From assembly GCA_963840445.1 (NCBI GenBank), contig CAWIZC010000018.1, positions 322,343-386,342 on the forward strand: 64,000 nucleotides of DNA. The letters run 5' to 3'. Numbering within the stretch: position 1 is the first letter of the stretch; each line of letters opens with the position of its first letter. The notes below the pieces were generated by a model. It searched no databases, was not told where the DNA came from, and was given only the letters and a program-made list of their open reading frames with translations. The position numbers and the translations under genes were made by a program. This document shows, in pieces, positions 26,900-35,501 of this stretch. This DNA comes from AWTP1-13 sp963840445 (GTDB lineage: Bacteria > Pseudomonadota > Alphaproteobacteria > Rhizobiales > Hyphomicrobiaceae).

Positions 26900-27685
26900 A
26901 TGGACCTGGGACTTACAGGCAAGACGGCCCTGATCACCGGCGGCACCAGCGGCATCGGCCTCGCTATCGCCCGCCGTCTTCTGGGAGAGGGCGTCAAGGT
27001 GTTCATCTGCGGGCGCGACGAGGGCAAGCTGGCGGAGGCGCTCGCTGAGCTCGAGGCCCTCGGCGAGACGCATGGCGCAACGGCGCATGTCGACCGGCCC
27101 GCCGAGATGGCGGGGTTGGTCGCTGCGGCCATCGCCAAGCTGGGCCGCATCGACATCGTGGTCAGCAATGCCGGCACCCATCTGAAGGGTCGGCTCGAGG
27201 ATCTGACGACGGAGCAAGTCGAGGCGCATCTGCGCACCAAAGTGCTGGGACCGTGGGAACTCGCCCGCCAGGTCGCACCGCACATGCGCCGGCACGGCGG
27301 AGGACGCTTCATCCTGATCATCGGCCAGGCCGGTAAGGTGCCCGGCAAGGATGTCATCGGCTCGGCAGTGGTCAATGCCGCTCAACACGCATTCGTGAAA
27401 TCGCTGTCCGACGATTTCGGCAAGGATGGCATCCTGGTCAATGCAGTCTGCCCGAGCCGCATCCATAGTCCGCTCACCGCCGAACTCAATCTCGATGGCG
27501 AGCTTTTCCTGGGCCGCAGCCTGGAGCAGCAGGAAAGTGGGTGGGGGCGCAATGTACCCCTGGGCCGCTGGGGCGAAGCCGATGATATCGCCAATGCCGT
27601 GCTGTTTGTGGCCTCGGCGCGCGCCGGCTTCATGTGCGGGGCAAACATCGACGTCGATGGCGGCTATCAGCGTATGCTGTTCTGA
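26900..27685 (+). CDS. Atypical SDR-fold protein 3 (catalytic tetrad replaced)
   Basis: 261 residues: TGGTSGIG at 13-20 and SNAG at 89-92. The tetrad positions again hold K114, G142, S155 and N159, exactly as in SDR 2. The identical replacement in three diverged copies argues for a selected function rather than decay. The importer ATPase gene follows after 11 bases, so SDR and transport genes are probably cotranscribed. Confidence 0.85.
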   Translation: MDLGLTGKTALITGGTSGIGLAIARRLLGEGVKVFICGRDEGKLAEALAELEALGETHGATAHVDRPAEMAGLVAAAIAKLGRIDIVVSNAGTHLKGRLEDLTTEQVEAHLRTKVLGPWELARQVAPHMRRHGGGRFILIIGQAGKVPGKDVIGSAVVNAAQHAFVKSLSDDFGKDGILVNAVCPSRIHSPLTAELNLDGELFLGRSLEQQESGWGRNVPLGRWGEADDIANAVLFVASARAGFMCGANIDVDGGYQRMLF

Positions 27686-27696
27686 CCGGAGCGCGG

Positions 27697-28467
27697 ATGA
27701 TTGAGCTTCAAGGCATCGGCAAGACGTTCCGCAAGGGCAAAGAGGAAGTGCGCGCCGTCGCCCGCGTCGATCTCGCAATCGCACCGCAGTCGATCGTTGC
27801 GCTGATCGGGCCCTCGGGCTGCGGCAAGTCCACCCTGCTCAACATGATCGCCGGTCTTTATCCGCCGAGCGAAGGGCAGATTGTCTATGAAGGAAAGCGG
27901 GTAGCGGACGTCAATACCGACGTCGGCTACATGACGCAGAAGGACAACCTGCTGCCCTGGCGCACGGTGCTCGACAACGTGGCTCTGCCGCTCGAATTGG
28001 CCGGCCGGCCGCAGTCCAAGCGCCACGAGGCCGCGCGCGCCATGATCCGCCAGGTCGGACTGGACGGCTTCGAGAGCAAATACTCCGGTGAGCTGTCGGG
28101 AGGCATGCGCAAGCGCGCATGCCTCGCCCGCATGCTGCTCTACGAACCAAAGGCGCTGCTGCTCGACGAGCCGTTTGCCGCGGTCGACGCACAATTGCGC
28201 ATCGCCATGCACGACTTGCTGCTGCGGCTGTGGGCGGCCAACAAGCAGACCATCCTGCTGGTCACCCACGACCTGGTCGAGGCCATCACGCTGGCCGACC
28301 GCGTGGTCGTGTTCAGCCGGCGTCCGGCCAGGGTGACGCACGAACAGCAGGTGGACTTGCCGCGGCCCCGTGACGTCGCCCAGGTGCGCTTCACCGGCCG
28401 CTTTCACGAGATCTACAACGCGATCTGGGAAAAGCTGCGGGCCGAATACGTCGAGGAGAAGCTATGA
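27697..28467 (+). CDS. ABC importer ATPase, NitT/TauT (SsuB/TauB) type
   Basis: 256 residues: Walker A GPSGCGKST, Q-loop MTQKDNLLPW, signature LSGGMRKR, Walker B ALLLDEPF and switch VTHD. The LLPWRTVLDNVALPLEL sequence is typical of ATPases for nitrate, sulfonate and related small molecules. Its stop overlaps the permease start by 4 bases (ATGA). Confidence 0.9.
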   Translation: MIELQGIGKTFRKGKEEVRAVARVDLAIAPQSIVALIGPSGCGKSTLLNMIAGLYPPSEGQIVYEGKRVADVNTDVGYMTQKDNLLPWRTVLDNVALPLELAGRPQSKRHEAARAMIRQVGLDGFESKYSGELSGGMRKRACLARMLLYEPKALLLDEPFAAVDAQLRIAMHDLLLRLWAANKQTILLVTHDLVEAITLADRVVVFSRRPARVTHEQQVDLPRPRDVAQVRFTGRFHEIYNAIWEKLRAEYVEEKL

Positions 28468-29300
28468 CGGCATCACAAACCGTCACGCCTCAGCTGTCGG
28501 AGCCCGCGCCGGCGCGATCCCAGCGCAGGCCGCTCGGCGAGATGAGCCAGCGGACGATGCTCTTGCTGCAGGCTGTGCTCGGCATCGTCCTGCTGATCGC
28601 CTGGCAGCTCAGCGCCGACCGGCTGGTCGACAAGTTCATGATCAGCAGCCCGGCTGATGTGATCGTGCGTCTGTGGGGCTGGATCGCGGGCGGCACGATC
28701 TACGTGCACATCTGGGCCACGGTGTACGCCACGGTGATCGGTTTCCTGATTGGTGCGGTCGCGGGCGTGGTCGGCGGATTGTGGCTCGGTCTGTCACCAT
28801 TTCTGAGCCGACTGCTCGACCCCTACATCTGGGCCTTCAATGCGCTGCCCAAGGTCGCGCTGGCCCCCCTGTTCATTCTGTGGTTCGGGCTCGGCATCAA
28901 CTCCAAGATCGCGCTTGCCGCGGTGCTGGTCGTGTTCCTGGTGTTCGTCAACACTTTCGCCGGCGTGCGCGAGGTCGATCCCGACCTGGTCGACAGCCTG
29001 CGCCTGATGCGCGCCAAGCGCCGCCAGATCCTGACCAAGGTCGTGCTGCCGTCGGCCACCTCGTGGATCTTCGTCGGCCTCAAGACCGCGGTGCCCTATG
29101 CGCTGATCGGCACGATCATCGGCGAGATGATCGCCGCCAATCGCGGGCTCGGCTACCTCGTGCAGCGTTCAGGCGCCGAGTTCGATACGGCCGGCGTGTT
29201 TGCCGCCCTGGTCGTCATTGCCTTGCTTGCCGTGATCTTCAACGAAATGGTCGCCCGGGTGCAGGACCGCATTCAGGGCTGGAAGGTGGTGAGCCGCTGA
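28464..29300 (+). CDS. ABC importer permease, NitT/TauT type
   Basis: 278 residues with about six transmembrane helices and the EAA loop (FAGVREVDPDLVDSLRLMRAKRRQILTKVVLPSA), which docks the ATPase. The FNALPKVALAPLFILWFGLGINSKIAL segment is characteristic of the SsuC/TauC group. Translationally coupled to the ATPase. Confidence 0.9.
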   Translation: MTASQTVTPQLSEPAPARSQRRPLGEMSQRTMLLLQAVLGIVLLIAWQLSADRLVDKFMISSPADVIVRLWGWIAGGTIYVHIWATVYATVIGFLIGAVAGVVGGLWLGLSPFLSRLLDPYIWAFNALPKVALAPLFILWFGLGINSKIALAAVLVVFLVFVNTFAGVREVDPDLVDSLRLMRAKRRQILTKVVLPSATSWIFVGLKTAVPYALIGTIIGEMIAANRGLGYLVQRSGAEFDTAGVFAALVVIALLAVIFNEMVARVQDRIQGWKVVSR

Positions 29301-29365
29301 TCGCCCCGGCAGCGAAGCATCAAGGTTCCACCATCAAGACGAAAAAAATACGGAGTAGGAGCAAG

Positions 29366-30355
29366 ATGAAACTGCTGAAACTGGCGGCATGCGCGCTCAC
29401 GACGGCCATGGCATTCGCCACGAGCGCGGCCGCACAGGAGACCGTACGCATCACCAACATCGGGCACGGCTACTATGCCGGCCCTCTGTACGTCGCCATG
29501 CGCGAGAACCTGTTCGCCAAGCACGGCCTCAAGGCCGAGGTGACGTTCGTGCAGGGCGGGGCGCTGGTGTTTCAATCCGTCTTCACGCGCGAGGCGGATT
29601 TCGGCGTGCTGAGCTATGAGCACGTACTCACAGCCGGCGCTCAGGGCCGCAACCTGGTATCGGTCTTCAACGTCACGCACCGGCCGCTCAACAATATCGT
29701 GGTCAGCAATGCCCTCTATGACGCCAACCACAACAAGAGCCTGAAAGAACGCGTGCTGGCGCTGAAGGGCAAAAAGATCGGCACGCCATCAGCGGGCGGC
29801 TCCGGCGAGAAGATGCTGACCGTCCTGGCAAAAAAATATGGCTTGCAGCTGCCCGGTGACATCGAGCTCGTCTATCTGGGGGCGGAGGCTGCGGCCTATG
29901 TCGGCGCATTCCAGAACAAGCTGATCGATGCTGGCATGCCGTTCGAACCCGCCGGAACACAGGTCGAGATGCAAAAGCTCGGCAAAACTCTGGTCGACCT
30001 CATGAATGGCGAGGTGCCTGAGTTCCGTGACCTGATCTTCATGACCGTTGCCGCCCATCCCTCTACCATCGCGGAGAAGCCGGAGCTGGTGCGCAAGGTG
30101 GCCGCCACCTTCGCCGAGGCGCAGAAGATCCTGCTCGATCCCAACCGCGGCGTGGCCATCATGGGACAGGAATTTTCCACCATGTCGGCGGAAGCCAACA
30201 AGCGCGCCTATGACGTCGTGAAGCCGATCTGGAGCGCCGACGGCCGCATGACCCCGGCGGGCGGCAAGAAGGTCTACGAGTACCTGAAGCCGCCCGGCGA
30301 CAAGCCGATCGAGTTCGAGAAAACCTTCACCAACAACTTCCTGCCGAAGCCATGA
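29366..30355 (+). CDS. ABC importer substrate-binding protein, NMT1/THI5-like
   Basis: 329 residues with GGAG eight bases before the start. A signal peptide (MKLLKLAACALTTAMAFATSAAAQ) is followed by an NMT1-like fold (NIGHGYYAGPLYVAMRENLFAKHGLKAEVTFVQGG). Family members bind sulfonates, nitrate, pyrimidine precursors or aromatic acids; the ligand here is unknown but should be the substrate of the SDR/hydrolase cluster. Stop and next start overlap (ATGA). Confidence 0.88.
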   Translation: MKLLKLAACALTTAMAFATSAAAQETVRITNIGHGYYAGPLYVAMRENLFAKHGLKAEVTFVQGGALVFQSVFTREADFGVLSYEHVLTAGAQGRNLVSVFNVTHRPLNNIVVSNALYDANHNKSLKERVLALKGKKIGTPSAGGSGEKMLTVLAKKYGLQLPGDIELVYLGAEAAAYVGAFQNKLIDAGMPFEPAGTQVEMQKLGKTLVDLMNGEVPEFRDLIFMTVAAHPSTIAEKPELVRKVAATFAEAQKILLDPNRGVAIMGQEFSTMSAEANKRAYDVVKPIWSADGRMTPAGGKKVYEYLKPPGDKPIEFEKTFTNNFLPKP

Positions 30356-31263
30356 CCGACAACGCTGAGCCCGTGACGGGGCAAGAGTATCGGGCGCAGA
30401 AAGGTGCGGTGTCCCTCTTCCTGTGGCGGAAGAGGGCCCGCAAGGGCCCGGAGCCGGGACGTCCGCCGGTGCTGCTGGTGCACGGCTCCTCGCTGTCGGC
30501 GTTGCCGACCTTCGACCTTGAGGTGCCGGGCCACCCCGACTATTCGTTCATGAACTGGCTGGCGCGGCTCGGCCACGACGTGTGGACGCTCGATCACGAG
30601 GGCTACGGGTACTCGACGATCACGAGCAGCAATTCGGACATCGCCTGCGGCGTCGATGACCTGAAGGCGGCGGTGCCGATGATCCAGCGCGAGACGGGAG
30701 CGACCGCTCTCAACGTCTATGGCCTGTCCTCAGGCGCGTTGCGGGCGGCCGCATTCGCGCAGGCTGCGCCCGAGTGCGTTGCCCGCCTGGCGCTCGATGG
30801 TTTCGTGTGGACGGGCGAGGGATCGCCGACCCTCGCCAAGCGCCGCGAGGGGGTCGCCTCCTTCAAGGCCAGCAACCGGCGCCCGATCGACCGGGCCTTC
30901 ATCGAGAGCATCTTCACCCGCGACCACCCGGGCACCAGCGAACCGGCGGTGATGGCGGCCGTTGCCGCCGCGCAGCTTGCCTATGCCGACTCCGTGCCGA
31001 CCGGCACCTACCTGGACATGACCACCCGGCTGCCGCTGGTCGATCCGGCCCGCATCCAGGCGCCGACGCTGGTGGTGCGCGGCAAGCATGACGGCATCGC
31101 TACCGAGGCGGACCTGGCCGCCTTCCTGGTCCGCCTGCCCAACGCCGACAAGCAGTTCTCCGTGCTGCCCGGCCTGGCGCACTGCACGCCGCTCGGCACC
31201 GAGCGGCACAGATTGTGGCGCACGGTCGAGATCTTCTTCGGCGCTGAAAAAGGGCCGGCCTGA
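30352..31263 (+). CDS. Alpha/beta hydrolase, last gene of the importer cluster
   Basis: 303 residues. HGSS after VLLVH forms the oxyanion loop; the nucleophile elbow is YGLSSG; RGKHDGIA and GLAHC supply acid and His. It overlaps the binding-protein gene by 4 bases, so uptake and hydrolysis are coupled. A role in splitting an imported ester or a ring-cleavage product is inferred. There are no obvious defects. Confidence 0.82.
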   Translation: MTDNAEPVTGQEYRAQKGAVSLFLWRKRARKGPEPGRPPVLLVHGSSLSALPTFDLEVPGHPDYSFMNWLARLGHDVWTLDHEGYGYSTITSSNSDIACGVDDLKAAVPMIQRETGATALNVYGLSSGALRAAAFAQAAPECVARLALDGFVWTGEGSPTLAKRREGVASFKASNRRPIDRAFIESIFTRDHPGTSEPAVMAAVAAAQLAYADSVPTGTYLDMTTRLPLVDPARIQAPTLVVRGKHDGIATEADLAAFLVRLPNADKQFSVLPGLAHCTPLGTERHRLWRTVEIFFGAEKGPA

Positions 31264-31317
31264 CACCGGCGGAGCGCTGCTCGCGCTGCGCCCCGCCTCG
31301 CTGTCAGAAGTGGGCGC

Positions 31318-32479
31318 TCAGAACACCCGCTCGATCGGCAATCCCAGCGCCATGGCACCGGCGTATTCGGCCTGCGGACCCGCCTGCAGGGGGTGATAGC
31401 GCGCCGCCTGAATGTCCCGGAACCGCCGCTCCAGGCCAGCCGAGCGGTAGAAGCCGACGCCGCCCGCCATTTCCATCGCGTATTCCACCGCCGCGATGGC
31501 GTGGCGCTGGGCCAGCTGCCGGCCCGATCATCACCTGATTGACGCGTGGCCGCCGATGGCGCGTTGAGGCGCACCGCTGCCAGCATCGAATTCGACCGCC
31601 AGACGCGCTCCGGCCAGCTCGGTCTCCATGCGACCGGCGAGGTCGATGGTGTGAGCGGCCTGGCTTCTTGCGCTTGGCTAGCTCGACGGCAATATCGCGC
31701 GCGCTTTCCGCCACGCCCAGATACACCGAGTAGACGAGCGGGAAGGCGATGGTGGAGATGATGTGGAACAGCGGGTGCCATTCGCCAGACTTGCGCTTCA
31801 CGGCAACGGCCGCATCCGGCACCATGTGACCTTCGATCAGCACGTCGTGCGAGCCGGTGCCGCGCATGCCGAGCGTGCGCCAGGTGTCGAGCACCTTGAC
31901 GTGCGGGGAGTTCATGGGGATGCCGAAGTGCAGCACCATGGGAGGCTCGCCGTCGGTCTCGTGCACGGCCCCGGTCATCAGCAGATCGCCCATCGGCGCG
32001 CCGGAGGTGAAGATCTTGCGCGCGTTGATGCGATAGCCGCCCTCGACCTTCTCGGCCTTGCCGGAGCCGGCGATCCAGTCCGAGCCGCCGCTCGACAGCA
32101 GCAGGATGCGCTCGCTGGCGATGCGCTTGAGCAGCGGCTCGACCGGCGTCGCCTTCTGGTGCGTCCAGCGCCAGGCCGGAATGGCGACCTGATGGGTGTG
32201 CATGGAAAAGGCGAGCGCGGTGGAACCGCAGTGATAGGCCAAGGTGCGCAGCATAGCGGCCAGCTCGTCCACATCCGCGCCGCCGCCGCCAAGCTCGCGC
32301 GGCACGCCGGCCTCGACCAGGCCGGACGACTTGAGCATGGCGAAATTGTCGGCGACGAAGCGGTCCTCGTCGGTGCATTCGGCGGCGCGCTGGGCGAAGA
32401 TCTTGCCGAGGTCACGGGCAATGTCGACGGCGCTTTGCGGAGCTTCCGCTTGCGCCTTGGCTGATGTGTTGAAAAACAT
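31318..32479 (-). pseudogene. Acyl-CoA dehydrogenase with four apparent single-base insertions
   Basis: The first 270 codons read cleanly as an acyl-CoA dehydrogenase (ARDLGKIFAQRAAECTDEDRF; GGSDWIAGSGKAEKVEGGYRINARKIFTSGAP). The last third is spread over three frames. Removing one base at each of about 31656-31663, 31589-31592, 31543-31546 and 31519-31525 restores ELAGARLAVESMLAAVRLN, NQVMIGRQLAQRHAIAAVEYA and the end LGLPIERVF. With these repairs the protein is about 385 residues and complete. Either a young pseudogene or base-calling error; the latter fits the rest of the window. Confidence 0.75.
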
Positions 32480-32691
32480 GGTTGTCTTCCTGCTGGTTGG
32501 TTCGGTTGGACGGAAATCGAACGTGCCCCCAGCATCCCGCGGCTGACCGGCAGCCTCCAGTCCAGGAACTGTACCGGCGGAGCAGCACGACGCGCGGCCC
32601 GGGGACTGCAAGGCTCTGTGATTGCCCCGATTATGGCGGTCTTCGACCGGTCGCAGCTGGTGGCCGCCGGTGACGCGCACATGCCATGGTG

Positions 32692-32706
32692 GTACAGTAT
32701 CTGTAC
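32692..32706. promoter_or_regulatory. Palindromic operator, probable HxlR site
   Basis: GTACAGTATCTGTAC (6+3+6 dyad) between the divergent acyl-CoA dehydrogenase and HxlR genes. Confidence 0.6.
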
Positions 32707-32769
32707 TCCCAGCCGGCTCGCAGTCTTGGTAGCAGAGCGCCGGTGATCAGCAGTCCTCACGAGAGAAAA

Positions 32770-33480
32770 ATGAGCGAGAAGGTCGAACGAGGAAGTTACG
32801 GGCAGTTCTGTCCGGTGGCGATGGCGGCCGAGGTCGTCTGCTCGCGCTGGACCGCCCTGGTGGTGCGCGAGCTGCTATGCGGCACGACCCGCTTCAACGA
32901 TCTGCGGCGCGGCGTGCCGCTGATGTCGCCATCCCTGCTGTCGAAGCGGCTCAAGGAGCTGGAGGAGGCGGGCGTGATCGTGACGACCCCGACGGGACAA
33001 GCCGGCGTCGTCGAGTACCGGCTGACGGATGCCGGCGAGGAGCTGCGCCCCGTCGTCATGGCGCTCGGCATCTGGGGCCAGCGCTGGGTCGAATCCTCGC
33101 TGTCGCTCAAGAACCTCGATCCCTCGCTGCTGATGTGGGACATGCGCCGCTGGCTGGTCCCGACCCCGCTGCCGCCGCGACGCTGCACCATCCAGTTCGT
33201 GTTCCCGGAGGTAAAGTCGGGCAAGCAAGCCTGGTGGCTGGTGGTCGACGAGCGCATGGTGGATCTCTGCTCCACCGACCCGGGCTTCGAGATCGACCTC
33301 TACGTGCGCAGCTCGCTGCGCAGCATGACGGCGGTGTGGATGGGCATGACGACCGTCCAGAAGGAAATCGCCGCCGGCCAGATCGAGCTCACCGGCGACA
33401 AGGCGATCGCCAGGTCCATGCAGCAGTGGCTGGGCCTGAGCCCGTTCGCCAAGGAAAAGAGCCGGGTGTCGGCCGCCTGA
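32770..33480 (+). CDS. HxlR-family regulator with C-terminal SCP2-like domain
   Basis: 236 residues from MSEKVERGSYGQFCP. The winged helix is at about 10-105: FCPVAMAAEVVCSRWTALVVRELL, then RFNDLRRGVPLMSPSLLSKRLKELEEAG. The family's usual N-terminal Cys is C15. A second domain of about 110 residues (TIQFVFPEVKSGKQAWWLVVD; GDKAIARSMQQWL) resembles a sterol-carrier-like pocket, longer than simple HxlR proteins. It is divergent from the dehydrogenase, with a shared palindrome. The fused domain could sense an acyl or hydrophobic ligand. Confidence 0.8.
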   Translation: MSEKVERGSYGQFCPVAMAAEVVCSRWTALVVRELLCGTTRFNDLRRGVPLMSPSLLSKRLKELEEAGVIVTTPTGQAGVVEYRLTDAGEELRPVVMALGIWGQRWVESSLSLKNLDPSLLMWDMRRWLVPTPLPPRRCTIQFVFPEVKSGKQAWWLVVDERMVDLCSTDPGFEIDLYVRSSLRSMTAVWMGMTTVQKEIAAGQIELTGDKAIARSMQQWLGLSPFAKEKSRVSAA

Positions 33481-33695
33481 GGCCAGTCTCGCCCTTGAGC
33501 GATGTACTCGTGGCGGACGCTGCGGCGTTGCAGGCAGACCTGCTGGCGCGTTCGGCAGGCGCCTGTAGAGCCGCTGGCAATGCCCGCCGTCGACAAGACC
33601 GGCACGTGACGGCCACTGCGTAGCCAGTGGCGGAGGATTCCGTCTGCACAGGGATCGTATGGGCGAGCCAGCCTCTTCTTGATTCGACGCTCGTA

Positions 33696-33724
33696 TTGAC
33701 ATGAGACTGTTGTCTCATTATAGG
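33696..33724 (+). promoter_or_regulatory. Sigma70 promoter with operator filling its spacer
   Basis: TTGACA (33696-33701), a 17-base spacer, TATAGG (33719-33724). The sequence ATGAGACTGTTGTCTCAT (33701-33718) is a perfect 7+4+7 dyad covering the spacer. A bound repressor would block polymerase directly; the TetR gene two positions downstream is the likely ligand-sensing repressor. Confidence 0.75.
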
Positions 33725-33761
33725 GTGACAGTATCAACGCGCCCAGACTGGAGGCTTTTTC

Positions 33762-34184
33762 ATGCCGCTCACCCCGCAGCAGATGAATGCGAAAATGGAC
33801 GAGCACTTCGCCTTCGAGGGCAGGGACGATGTGGAAGGCGTGCTGGCGACCCTCACCGCCGACGCCGAGCACGACATCGTCGGCTGGCCGCTCGGGCCGA
33901 CGCAGGGCCGCGAGGCCGCGCGGCGCTTCTACGAGACCATGTTCGTCGACCTGGCGGACAGCAAGGTTGAGACCGTGAGGCGGCTATACGGCGACAGCTT
34001 CATGGTGGACGAGTCGCTGTGGAGCGGGCGGGCGCCGGGCCGGCCGTTCGGCCTCGAGGGACATGGTCGGCCGCTGGAGTTCCGCCTGCTGCACGTGGTC
34101 GAGTTCGCGGCCGACGGCGACATCAAGCGCGAGAACGTGTGGGTCGACCTCGCCGCTATCATGCGCCAGCTGCCGCAGGACTGA
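33762..34184 (+). CDS. SnoaL-like (NTF2-fold) protein
   Basis: 140 residues, with an NTF2-like cone fold pattern: EGRDDVEGVLATLTADAEHDIVGWPLGPTQGREAARRFY, then LLHVVEFAADGDIKRENVWVDLAAIMRQL. Such proteins act as small isomerases, cyclases or hydrolases, or only bind ligands. It is first in a unit with the TetR gene, behind a promoter with built-in operator. Confidence 0.75.
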   Translation: MPLTPQQMNAKMDEHFAFEGRDDVEGVLATLTADAEHDIVGWPLGPTQGREAARRFYETMFVDLADSKVETVRRLYGDSFMVDESLWSGRAPGRPFGLEGHGRPLEFRLLHVVEFAADGDIKRENVWVDLAAIMRQLPQD

Positions 34185-34185
34185 C

Positions 34186-34804
34186 ATGGCGGTCGGAGAT
34201 ACAGGGCGCCCGAACCAGCGCACGCGCACGCGCAAGGACCTGCTGCAGGCAGCCGCCCGACTGATGAAGCAGGGGCGAACGCCCAGCCTCGAGGACGTCG
34301 CCGCGGAGGCGCTGGTGTCGCGCGCGACGGCCTACCGCTATTTCCCGAGCGTGGAGGCGCTGCTGGTGGAAGCCTCGTTCGATCTGTCGCGTTCCGGACG
34401 CGGACGGCCTGTTCGACGGCGACACGTCGACCGACCCGGTCGCACGTCTGCAGCGCGTCGATACGGCGCTGCACGACATGATCCTCGCCAACGAGGCGCC
34501 GCTGCGCATGATGCTGGTGCATACGCTGCAGCGTGGACTGCGCGGCGAGGATGACGACGCGCTGCCGAGACGCCAGAACCGCCGCGCCCCTCTGATCGAG
34601 GCGGCGCTCAAACCCGCGGCCAAGCAGTTCAAGCCGGCTGCTCTCGACACTCTGCGCAAGGCGCTCGCCCTCGTGATCGGCACGGAAGCGATGGTCGTTT
34701 TCAAGGACGTGCTGCAGCTCGACGATGCCGAGGCGCGCAAAGTGAAGCGCTGGGCCATTCGGGCGTTGGTCGAGGCCGCAAAGAAGCAGGCCGCGCGCGA
34801 CTGA
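34186..34804 (+). CDS. TetR-family regulator (frameshifted)
   Basis: Starts one base after the SnoaL stop. The helix-turn-helix is intact (PSLEDVAAEALVSRATAYRYFPSVEALLVEA). After ASFDLSR the frame breaks: one extra base at about 34391-34394 (GTTCCGG) must be removed to read PDADGLFDGDTSTDPVARLQR, and then the C-terminal domain from HDMILANEAPLRMML to the stop. Corrected length is about 205 residues. Probably an autorepressor acting on the dyad at 33701-33718. Confidence 0.75.
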
Positions 34805-34851
34805 TCGAATATCAGCCCAGTCATTTCAACCTGAGCATTGGAGAGACGACG

Positions 34852-35361
34852 ATGTCGCGCGCTCGAAGCTTCCTGGCCGCCAGCCTGATCCTCGCCACGA
34901 GCCTTACTACCATTCCCGCTCAGTCGCAGACGAGCCGCGCCGCATCGCGTGGCGAGTACCTCGCCCGCATCATGGATTGCGCAGGCTGCCACACGCCCGG
35001 CGCCTTGATCGGCAAGCCGGATCACGCGCGCAACCTCGCAGGCTCGGAGATCGGCTTCCATATTCCGGGGCTTGGCTTTTTCTATCCGCCGAACCTGACG
35101 CCCGATGCGCAGACCGGCCTTGGCGCCTGGAGCGAAGCCGACATCATGCGCGCCGTGCGCGCGGGCGTGCGGCCCGACGGCCGGATGCTCGCGCCGGCGA
35201 TGCCGTGGCACTCCTATGCTGCCCTGACAGATGCCGATGCGCGCGAGCTCGCACGCTATCTCAAGTCGATGTCACCGATTCGCAATGCGGTTCCGCCGCT
35301 TGCCGGTCCCGATGGCGCGCCGTCTTCGCCTTATCTGACGGTGATTGTTCCGAAAGGGTGA
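34852..35361 (+). CDS. Periplasmic cytochrome c
   Basis: 169 residues: a signal peptide to about 24 (ending PAQSQ), then a c-type haem site CAGCH at about 43-47 and a probable Met ligand in LAPAMPWHSY. The NLTPDAQTGLGAWSEADIMRAVRAGVRPDGR block is typical of the cytochrome subunits of alcohol, sorbose or gluconate dehydrogenases and of thiosulfate-type cytochromes. No catalytic partner is adjacent, so its electron donor is unknown. Confidence 0.85.
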   Translation: MSRARSFLAASLILATSLTTIPAQSQTSRAASRGEYLARIMDCAGCHTPGALIGKPDHARNLAGSEIGFHIPGLGFFYPPNLTPDAQTGLGAWSEADIMRAVRAGVRPDGRMLAPAMPWHSYAALTDADARELARYLKSMSPIRNAVPPLAGPDGAPSSPYLTVIVPKG

Positions 35362-35501
35362 GTTCGCGGGACTCGGCAGCATTCGGTCTGCAACTGCAGC
35401 AAATCCAACCGCAAATGTGTGATCCTCAGGCTTGGCCTCTCGACGACCGCCAGAGCAAGCTGATGGATGGATGGTCGGGACAAGCCCGACCATGACAACA
35501 G

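Noticed and set aside
25778..27784. 668-codon minus-strand open frame
   Set aside because: Antisense to the SDR genes; its composition (His, Arg, Ala) is that of a shadow frame.
28673..29365. Long plus-strand frame running into the binding-protein gene (start 28673)
   Set aside because: The upstream part is a shadow of the permease in another frame, rich in Arg; the signal peptide and ribosome site place the real start at 29366.
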